Below, piece by piece: positions 7,702-13,409 of a stretch of 13,409 bases of DNA. The stretch is from Verrucomicrobiota bacterium (GTDB lineage: Bacteria; Verrucomicrobiota; Verrucomicrobiia; Limisphaerales; UBA1100), in assembly GCA_028872645.1 (NCBI GenBank), contig JAPKDK010000053.1:1-13409 (forward strand). The letters are read 5' to 3'. Under the pieces are notes generated by a model. It saw nothing but the letters and a program-made list of their open reading frames with translations, was not told where the DNA came from and did not search any database. Position numbers and translations under genes: made by a program. Within the stretch, counting starts at the first letter, position 1; each line of letters begins with the position of its first letter.

Positions 7702-7820
7702 GATTTACCACAGAGACACAGAGGGCACAGAAAAAGAATGGTAGAGCGGTTTTTACCAAAACCGCCAAGGCGCGATCGGAGAGCACAGCCTACCTCTTTG
7801 TGTTCTCTGTGGTGGAAATC
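7702..7820. repeat. Palindromic intergenic repeat (CACAGAG-type, MITE/REP-like)
   Basis: The outer arms are imperfect inverted repeats. GATTT-ACCACAGAGA-CACA starts at 7702, and the complement of the segment ending at 7820 reads GATTTCC-ACCACAGAGA-ACACA. The left arm holds three near-tandem copies of CACAGAG (7709, 7717, 7726; the last one reads CACAGAA). In the middle is a second hairpin, GCGGTTTT-TACC-AAAACCGC (7746-7765). Degenerate CACAGAGACACAGAG repeats recur between genes in many environmental bacterial genomes, as I remember it, and seem non-coding. It fills half of the divergent region 7640-7878. I see no clear promoter in the rest, although starts for both flanking genes must lie there or nearby. 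Confidence 0.7.
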
Positions 7821-7878
7821 GGTTGAGACAAATTCTGGTTTGCGGAAGGGGCGTGGCTTGGGGTAGCCTCTTTGTTTT

Positions 7879-8508
7879 ATGGCGGATTCTGCTTCATTTC
7901 GGTTGGGGGTTCTGGGTTCGGGCGAGGGTTCGAATTTTGGGGCGATTGTGGGGGCGTGCCAAAATGGATCGGTGCCGGCGAGTGTGGCGGTGGTTTTGAG
8001 TGACGTGGAGGATGCGGCGATTTTGCAGCGGGCGCGGGAGGCGGGGGTGACTTGCGCGCACATTGCGCCGGGGAAGTTTCGCACGAAATTGGATGAAGCG
8101 GCGGAGGCGGCTTATATCAAAGCGCTTCACGATGCGGAGGTGGATTTGGTGGTGCTAGCGGGGTTTATGCGGATTTTGAAGGGGGAATTTCTGCGGACAT
8201 TCGAGGGGCGCGTGGTGAATGTGCATCCATCGCTGTTGCCGGCGTTTCCGGGGTTGGAGGCGTGGAAACAGGCGCTGAATCACGGGGTGAAGGTGACGGG
8301 GGCGACGGTGCATTTTGTGGATCAAGGGGTGGACAACGGCGCGATCATTGCGCAGGAAACGGTGCGGGTGCTTGATGATGACACACCAGAAATTTTGCAC
8401 GAGCGCATCCACAGCGCAGAGCATCGGGTTTATCCCGAAGCCATTGGGGCAATTGCGCGGGGGGAAATCGCGCTGCGCGGGAGGCGCACGGTGAGAGTGG
8501 GGCGATGA
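7879..8508 (+). CDS. purN: Phosphoribosylglycinamide formyltransferase PurN
   Basis: Transfers a formyl group from 10-formyltetrahydrofolate to GAR in de novo purine synthesis (cytoplasm). It has 209 residues, the normal length. The N-terminal nucleotide loop is VLGSGEGSNFGAI (11-23), where GSGxGSN is the usual form. The catalytic residues are N114 and H116 in VVNVHPSLLPAFPG, and D152 in VDQGVDNGAIIAQE; each is offset by the same 8 residues from E. coli N106, H108 and D144. VVLAGFMRIL (91-100) is the folate-site strand. Its ATG follows the repeat region and has no clear Shine-Dalgarno. The coding strand is G-rich, as in hisH. Its stop overlaps the ATG of a small frame (ATGA at 8505-8508). Confidence 0.96.
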   Translation: MADSASFRLGVLGSGEGSNFGAIVGACQNGSVPASVAVVLSDVEDAAILQRAREAGVTCAHIAPGKFRTKLDEAAEAAYIKALHDAEVDLVVLAGFMRILKGEFLRTFEGRVVNVHPSLLPAFPGLEAWKQALNHGVKVTGATVHFVDQGVDNGAIIAQETVRVLDDDTPEILHERIHSAEHRVYPEAIGAIARGEIALRGRRTVRVGR

Positions 8509-8648
8509 AGAAGCCGGCCAAAAATTCAAAGAAAAAGATCGCTTTTCCACGCTGACGCTGGCAAATCAACCCGTCCACACGCGTGGAGGAGTCTTCCAAG
8601 CGTTATTCTCGGCCGAAATCAAAAGCTCGACGATTATTGGATGAGTAA
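8505..8648 (+). pseudogene. Possible small basic protein gene interrupted by an in-frame TGA, between purN and hisG
   Basis: An ATG overlapping the purN stop (ATGA) opens a frame reading MKKPAKNSKKKIAFPR, then TGA at 8553-8555. The same frame continues without a stop for 30 more codons, including INPSTRVEESSKRYSRP and LLDE, to a TAA at 8646-8648 that overlaps the hisG start. Without the TGA it would be a Lys/Arg-rich protein of 47 residues that tiles the gap exactly, overlapping both neighbours. Either it is a decayed or mis-sequenced small gene, the first 16 codons alone are used, or it is chance. The other content of this 132-base gap is a small hairpin, TCCAC-ACGC-GTGGA, near 8574. I recognise no family. 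Confidence 0.3.
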
Positions 8649-9531
8649 AGGTAACAAAAACAAAACATTGAAGTTCGGTTTACCCAAGGGCAGCCTGCAG
8701 GATGCCACGGTGGAGAAACTGGCCAAGGCCGGGTGGAACGTGCGCGTCAGCAGTCGTTCGTACATTCCGTACGTGGACGATGAAGAGCTTGATATCCGCA
8801 CCATCCGCGCACAGGAAATGAGCGTGTATGTGGAGCGCGGCTATCTCGATTGCGGCATCACAGGGCTGGATTGGATTCAGGAAAACAATTCCAAGGTGCA
8901 CGAGGTGGGTGAATTTTTGTTCAGCAAAGCCACGCGACGCCCGGCGCGTTGGGTATTGGCCGTGCCGGAGAAATCCAAAATCAAATCGGTCAAGGATCTG
9001 GAAGGCAAACGCATTGCCACGGAAGTGGTGGGGCTCACCAAGCGTTGGCTGAAAAAGAACGGTGTGAAAGCCGAGGTGGAATTTTCCTGGGGCGCAACCG
9101 AAGTGAAGGCGCACGAGTTGGTGGATGCCATCGTGGAGGTGACCGAAACCGGCAGCAGCCTGCGCGCGAATAATCTTCGCATTGTGGAGGAACTGATGAG
9201 CAGCACGCCGCGTTTGATCGCCAACAAGGACGCGTGGAAAAATAAGTGGAAGCGCGAGAAGATCGAAACTATGGCGATGCTGCTGCGCGGCGCGTTGGAT
9301 GCCGAGGCGTTAGTGGGCTTGAAGCTGAACATCAAGCAAGCCGACCTTAAAAAAGTTTTGAAAAAGTTGCCCGCGCTGCGGAATCCGACCGTCAATGAAC
9401 TGAGCCAAACCGGCTGGGTGGCGGTGGATACGGTCATCGAAGAACACGTGGCCCGAGAAATCATCCCCAGCCTTAAAGCCGCCGGGGCGGAAGGAATCAT
9501 TGAATACCCACTAAATAAAGTGGTATACTAA
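8641..9531 (+). CDS. hisG: ATP phosphoribosyltransferase, long form (HisG)
   Basis: First step of histidine synthesis: ATP plus PRPP gives phosphoribosyl-ATP. The 296 residues mark the long form. The catalytic domain opens with LKFGLPKGSLQ (10-20) and has DCGITGLDW (70-78). The PRPP loop is ETGSSLRAN (169-177). The C-terminal HisG_C (ACT-like) regulatory domain covers about 223-296 (VGLKLNIKQADLKKVL to EGIIEYPLNKVV). Long forms are feedback-inhibited by histidine through this domain and do not need HisZ. The ATG is chosen by its distance from GLPKG; its Shine-Dalgarno is poor. No other his gene adjoins it. The last 30 bases of the gene carry a promoter-like sequence serving the next gene. Confidence 0.96.
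   Translation: MSKGNKNKTLKFGLPKGSLQDATVEKLAKAGWNVRVSSRSYIPYVDDEELDIRTIRAQEMSVYVERGYLDCGITGLDWIQENNSKVHEVGEFLFSKATRRPARWVLAVPEKSKIKSVKDLEGKRIATEVVGLTKRWLKKNGVKAEVEFSWGATEVKAHELVDAIVEVTETGSSLRANNLRIVEELMSSTPRLIANKDAWKNKWKREKIETMAMLLRGALDAEALVGLKLNIKQADLKKVLKKLPALRNPTVNELSQTGWVAVDTVIEEHVAREIIPSLKAAGAEGIIEYPLNKVVY
9500..9529 (+). promoter_or_regulatory. Sigma-70-type promoter with extended -10, inside the end of hisG
   Basis: TTGAAT (9500-9505), an 18-base spacer, and TATACT (9524-9529) preceded by TGG, which makes an extended -10 (TGnTATACT). Predicted transcription start is about 9536, giving a leader of roughly 30 bases before the small ribosomal protein gene. The site overlaps the last codons and the stop of hisG. 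Confidence 0.55.
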
Positions 9532-9565
9532 ACCCTCTCACAGAGTAGATGAGTAAAGAAAAAGT

Positions 9566-9667
9566 ATGGGATCGTTAAAAAAACGACGTAAAGCCAAGAT
9601 CAACAAGCACAAGCGGCGCAAGGCCTCACGGGCCAACCGTCACAAGAAGCGTAAGTGGCTGAAGTAG
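9566..9667 (+). CDS. Small basic ribosomal protein of the AURKAIP1/COX24 (bS22/mS38-like) family
   Basis: The protein has 33 residues, nearly half Lys/Arg: it begins MGSLKKRRKAKINKHKRRK and ends RHKKRKWLK. The pattern KKRRK-x-K-[IM]-x-KHK-x-RK is that of the COX24/AURKAIP1 C-terminal domain. That family includes mycobacterial ribosomal protein bS22 (which begins MGS and KKRRKRM in a similar way) and mitochondrial small-subunit protein mS38, both bound to rRNA in the small subunit. I infer the same place here. The gene starts 34 bases after hisG, with an A-rich weak Shine-Dalgarno region (AAAGAAAAAG) and its own likely promoter at 9500-9529. A nine-codon frame (9549-9578, MSKEKVWDR) overlaps its start in another frame. 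The TPR lipoprotein follows after 61 bases. Confidence 0.85.
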   Translation: MGSLKKRRKAKINKHKRRKASRANRHKKRKWLK

Positions 9668-9728
9668 GCTAAGGCCTGCGCCCTTGCAATTCGCCCGCCC
9701 CCGGGTGTGCCCCAATGAAAGGGGTCTG

Positions 9729-11477
9729 ATGAAAATGACGTTTCGAAACCAGTTTATGGTCTTCGCGGGCAGTCTCGTGCTCGCAGCTTGCGCCGGGCCT
9801 GGCGCTGAGCCCAACGAAGAATCTGCCAACCCGACTGACGAACAGCCGGTGATCGCCCCGCCGCCGCCTGAAGCAAAGCCCGACCCTGAAGCCGAACGCA
9901 TTGCCGAGGATGCGGCTATCGAGCGCCGGATTCGTTCGATGGCCCATTACGCTGCTGCCACGGCCGCGATGGAGCGCGGCCAACGCGCAGAAGCTTTGGA
10001 AGAATTCGAACAGGCTGCCCTGGCGGATCCCGCCAATGAAAAAATTGTTCTGGAAGTGGTTCGCATGTTGCTGGCGAAAAAACAATTCGACAAAGTGTTG
10101 GCGCTATTGGTTAAAGTCACGACCAACCTGAAGGCACCCGCCAAAATGCACGCACTACTTGCAGTTGCTTACTCGCAAAAAGGGAAGCTGGATCTCGCCC
10201 GCATCGCCGCAGAGAGCGCCATCCGCAAGGCCCCCGGATCAATCCTTGGCTATAAAACGTTAGTTCAAGTTTACGAAAAGGAAATGAAAGGCGGCGCCAA
10301 GCGGCTGCCGCAAATTCGCAAGATTCTTGATAAGGCTTTTGTTCAAAAGAACCCCCCCATCGATTTCCAGGTTGAATTGGCGCTCATGGCTGCTGGCTAC
10401 ATTCGCCTGGATAATACCGCTGCCAAGGAACTCCAGCCGCGCATCCGCAAGCTGCTCGATGCCGCATGGGCGAGCAAACCCACGATGCCGCTAATGATCG
10501 AACAAATCGGGCGCGGCTATCGCATGATCGAAGCCCGCGAGGAAGCGGCTGCTGCGACAGAGGCGTTGCTCAAGGCGTTACCAGGCAATCCCGCCGTGCT
10601 TATGCAACTGGCACAGGACCTGATCCTTGCCGGCAAACTCAAAGAAGGACGGATGCATCTAGAGGCTCTTCTGAAAACGAATCCGCGCGCCTGGCGCGCC
10701 CATCAGCTGCTCGCCGCCGTGGCGATGGATGAGGATGAATACGCTACCGCCGCCAAACATTATCGCGAGGCGATCAAGCTGAACTCGCGCATTGAGCAGC
10801 TTTATTTTGATTTGGTTTCGGCGCTGCTTTCGGATGAGAAAACCGATGAGGCCCAAAAGGTGCTGAACTTGGCCAAGCGAAAATTCAAACCAAATTTTCT
10901 GCAGGCGTATTTCGCCGCGATGATTTCCCTGGAAAAACGTGACTTCGATCAGGCTCTTGATGATCTGCGGCGCGCAGAAACCGTCGCCAAGAATGCCGAC
11001 CCCACACGACTCAACCACATTCTGTATTTTCAGATGGGCACCACCGCCGAGCGCGCGGGCAAGTTTAAGGAGGCTGAAAAATATTTCCGTCAATCCATTG
11101 AGAAAAAACCGGATTACGCGACGGCGCTGAACTACCTCGGTTATATGTGGGCCGATCGCGGTGAAAATTTGGACGAAGCCATCAAGCTCATTGACCGCGC
11201 CTTGAAGGAGAGCCCCGACAACGGCGCGTATCTCGACAGTCGCGCGTGGGCACTTTACAAGCAGGGCAAAATCAAGGAAGCCCTCGAATGGCAGCTCAAG
11301 GCATTGAAGCACACCAAAGAAGGCGACGCGGAAATTTTCCTGCACCTCGGCGAAATGTATTTAAAACTCAAGCAACCCAAAGCCGCCCGCGAATATCTCG
11401 ACAAAGCCGCCGCCATCAAGGACACCGAGCCGGATGTAAAAGCGCGCATTCAAACCGTGTTGAGGCAACTTCCCTGA
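9729..11477 (+). CDS. TPR-repeat lipoprotein, likely outer-membrane anchored
   Basis: The protein has 582 residues from the ATG at 9729. The lipoprotein signal is hydrophobic 9-20 with lipobox L18-A19-A20-C21. The residue after Cys is Ala, not Asp, so transfer to the outer membrane is expected. An acidic, proline-rich tether runs about 26-55 (IAPPPPEAKPDPEAE). Helical TPR-type repeats fill the rest; the clearest are at about 73-104, 105-136, 137-170, 431-463, 465-498 (NYLGYMWADRGENLDEAIKLIDRAL), 499-532 and 535-567. Such proteins are scaffolds in envelope complexes; no partner can be named. The start is chosen because the AAAGGGG just upstream and the lipoprotein signal both fit; the ATG two codons later (9735) is equally spaced. 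It ends 7 bases before the DUF2203 gene, so they are probably co-transcribed. Confidence 0.88.
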   Translation: MKMTFRNQFMVFAGSLVLAACAGPGAEPNEESANPTDEQPVIAPPPPEAKPDPEAERIAEDAAIERRIRSMAHYAAATAAMERGQRAEALEEFEQAALADPANEKIVLEVVRMLLAKKQFDKVLALLVKVTTNLKAPAKMHALLAVAYSQKGKLDLARIAAESAIRKAPGSILGYKTLVQVYEKEMKGGAKRLPQIRKILDKAFVQKNPPIDFQVELALMAAGYIRLDNTAAKELQPRIRKLLDAAWASKPTMPLMIEQIGRGYRMIEAREEAAAATEALLKALPGNPAVLMQLAQDLILAGKLKEGRMHLEALLKTNPRAWRAHQLLAAVAMDEDEYATAAKHYREAIKLNSRIEQLYFDLVSALLSDEKTDEAQKVLNLAKRKFKPNFLQAYFAAMISLEKRDFDQALDDLRRAETVAKNADPTRLNHILYFQMGTTAERAGKFKEAEKYFRQSIEKKPDYATALNYLGYMWADRGENLDEAIKLIDRALKESPDNGAYLDSRAWALYKQGKIKEALEWQLKALKHTKEGDAEIFLHLGEMYLKLKQPKAAREYLDKAAAIKDTEPDVKARIQTVLRQLP

Positions 11478-11484
11478 CACCACA

Positions 11485-11886
11485 ATGTCCCTCCAGTTTT
11501 TCCGGCATTACACTCTGTCCGAAGCCCGCGAATTGCTTCCCCTCGTGCGCGGATGGTTTGCGCAAATGGACGCCGTGCGGCCGCGTGTTCACAAAGCCGA
11601 AGAAGTGTTCGGGCCCCGATTGGCCGCGGGCGAAGATCTTGGCGGGCCGGCAACGAACGCATTTGTCCGCGACCTCGGCCAACTCCATGATTTGCTGCGG
11701 GAATTTCATTCGCGCGAAATTCAATTGAAGGATCCCAAGCGCGGGCTCGTCGATTTCCCTGCGCTGCTGGATGGACGCGAGGTGTTTCTCTGCTGGGAAA
11801 AATCCGAGACCGATATCACCCACTGGCACGCCCTTGACGAAGGGTTTGCCAGACGCCAGCCACTTTGGGACAGTCACGGGGGTTGA
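11485..11886 (+). CDS. DUF2203 family protein
   Basis: The protein has 133 residues with no signal peptide or membrane segment, so it is cytoplasmic. The pattern fits DUF2203: an N-terminal YTLSEARELLPLVRGW (9-24), a helical middle, and the conserved C-terminal part with KDPKRGLVDFPALLDGREVFLCWEKSE then THWHALDEGFARRQPL. The family's function is unknown. The conserved Trp/His cluster near the C-terminus (CWEK, HWH) could form a binding site, but that is a guess. It starts 7 bases after the TPR lipoprotein stop. Its stop codon lies within a promoter-like sequence for the ABC transporter, which suggests the transporter can be expressed separately. Confidence 0.85.
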   Translation: MSLQFFRHYTLSEARELLPLVRGWFAQMDAVRPRVHKAEEVFGPRLAAGEDLGGPATNAFVRDLGQLHDLLREFHSREIQLKDPKRGLVDFPALLDGREVFLCWEKSETDITHWHALDEGFARRQPLWDSHGG

Positions 11887-11910
11887 CCCGCGCGGTAGGT
11901 ATCGTATAAA
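11883..11910 (+). promoter_or_regulatory. Sigma-70-type promoter for the ABC transporter genes
   Basis: TTGACC (11883-11888, five of six consensus bases), a 16-base spacer and TATAAA (11905-11910, five of six). The -35 box contains the TGA stop of the DUF2203 gene. Expected start is about 11917, some 28 bases before the ATPase ATG. Confidence 0.55.
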
Positions 11911-11944
11911 ACCAGCCCCTGATTTTCCGTCAACGCGAATAACT

Positions 11945-12681
<737 letters not shown>

Positions 12682-12682
<1 letters not shown>

Positions 12683-13409
12683 TGAATTCCCCGCTGCGCA
12701 ACATTTTCACCCTCGCCAAGCGCGAATTCTCCGGTTACTTCGCCACGCCGGTGGCTTATGTGTTCCTTGTCATCTTTCTGCTGATGACCGGTTTCTTTAC
12801 CTTTATGCTGGGGATGGATTTGTTTGATCGCAACCAAGCCTCGCTGGAATCCTTTTTCACGTGGCATCCGTGGCTGTATTTATTCCTCGTGCCGGCCGTG
12901 GCAATGCGGTTGTGGTCAGAAGAAAAACGCACCGGCACGCTCGAGCTGTTGCTCACACTGCCGATCACCGCGTGGCAGGCGGTGATGGCCAAATTCCTGG
13001 CGTCCTGGGCGTTCTTGATTCTGGCACTGGCGCTGACTTTTCCGGTTTGGATCACCGTCAACAAACTCGGCTCGCCGGATAATGGCGCAATCTTGTGCGC
13101 TTACATCGGCAGCGCATTAATGGCCGGTGCCTACTTGGCCATTGGCTGTATGACTTCCGCGCTCACGCGGAATCAAGTGGTCAGCTTTATTCTGTCTGTG
13201 GTGGTTTGCCTGTTCACCATTCTAGCCGGCTTCGCGCCGGTCACCAACTTCATGGCCGGCCTGTTTCCCAACAGCCCGGCCGTGGTGGAGTTTGTGGCCA
13301 ACTTGAGCGTGATCACGCACTTTGAATATTTCCAGCGCGGCGTACTGGACTTCCGGGACCTTCTGTTCTTTGGGTCGGTAATTGCCTTCGCTCTATTTGT
13401 CACCAGCGT
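12682..13409 (+). CDS. ABC-2 type transporter permease, N-terminal part; 3' end outside window
   Basis: An open frame from the ATG at 12682 runs to the window edge (242 residues visible). It starts MNSPLRNIFTLAKREFSGYF, typical of ABC-2/GldF-NosY-like permeases, with an amphipathic helix before the first membrane span. Likely membrane spans are about 22-43, 62-76, 105-125, 137-157, 166-188 and 226-242. After span 2 comes MRLWSEEKRTGTLELLLTLPIT (75-96), the cytoplasmic E-R-GT-E-L-L segment that in this family contacts the ATPase. The start overlaps the ATPase stop by one base and has a perfect Shine-Dalgarno, so ATPase and permease are made together. A GldG-like auxiliary protein often follows in this kind of cluster; it would be past the window. 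Confidence 0.92.

Noticed and set aside
7709..7732. Short tandem CACAGAG copies as a possible CRISPR array
   Set aside because: Units are 7 bases with 1-2 base spacers and belong to an inverted-repeat element; there are no spacers or cas genes.
7557..8084. Minus-strand 175-codon frame across the intergenic region
   Set aside because: It reads through the CACAGAG repeat (giving peptides like LFLCPLCLCGK and HHREHKE, typical of translated repeats) and overlaps purN and the amidohydrolase signal region; it has no family features.
9710..9724. CCCC-AATGAAA-GGGG hairpin masking the lipoprotein ribosome binding site
   Set aside because: Only four pairs; too weak to claim as a regulator without conservation data.
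9684..9728. TTG start of the TPR lipoprotein
   Set aside because: A start here puts 15 extra residues before the lipoprotein signal; the ATG at 9729 has AAAGGGG upstream and gives a standard signal.
11771..11944. Longer start of the ABC ATPase inside DUF2203
   Set aside because: The added sequence is an out-of-frame reading of DUF2203 and of the promoter region; the family begins at IKVKNLRKTFG.

Overview
The window is a chromosomal stretch from a Gram-negative-type bacterium, with no plasmid, phage or transposase genes. Verrucomicrobiota, or a relative in the PVC group, is my best guess. This is inference from four features: a 33-residue AURKAIP1/COX24-type (bS22/mS38-like) ribosomal protein; large secreted amidohydrolases of a kind common in that group; a GldA-like ABC exporter; and a palindromic CACAGAG-type intergenic repeat. 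A lipoprotein with a clear lipobox and several Sec signal peptides point to a diderm cell. Many starts lack a strong Shine-Dalgarno, and three have very good ones (rlmN, the second amidohydrolase, the ABC permease).

Layout. Plus strand, 1-3427: the 3' half of an alpha-glucan phosphorylase (glycogen breakdown), then rlmN one base later (23S rRNA/tRNA A2 methylation), hisH (the glutaminase half of imidazole-glycerol-phosphate synthase) and a Mn-type superoxide dismutase, closed by a clear intrinsic terminator at 3451-3483. Minus strand, 3486-7639: a two-gene operon of secreted amidohydrolase-superfamily proteins. The first gene is a tandem fusion of a degenerate and an intact amidohydrolase module. 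The second, coupled through a GTGA overlap, is a stand-alone degenerate module. A 239-base divergent intergenic region (7640-7878) holds a palindromic repeat element. It is the longest gene-free stretch, so nothing over 300 bases lacks a gene. Plus strand, 7879-13409: purN (purine synthesis), a small interrupted reading frame that exactly fills the gap to hisG (long-form ATP phosphoribosyltransferase), the tiny ribosomal protein gene with its own likely promoter, a TPR outer-membrane lipoprotein, a DUF2203 protein, and an ABC-2 type ATPase plus permease, the latter cut by the window edge.

Most genes are housekeeping. HisG and HisH act in histidine synthesis and PurN in purine synthesis. The pathways meet because the AICAR released by HisH/HisF re-enters purine synthesis, but the his genes are not in one operon. 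The least ordinary parts are the amidohydrolase pair, where three related modules are encoded and only one keeps the metal ligands, the interrupted small frame between purN and hisG, and the abrupt change in G/C strand bias between rlmN and hisH. I saw no defence system, CRISPR array or tRNA, and I do not claim a wholly new system. The amidohydrolase pair is the nearest candidate.
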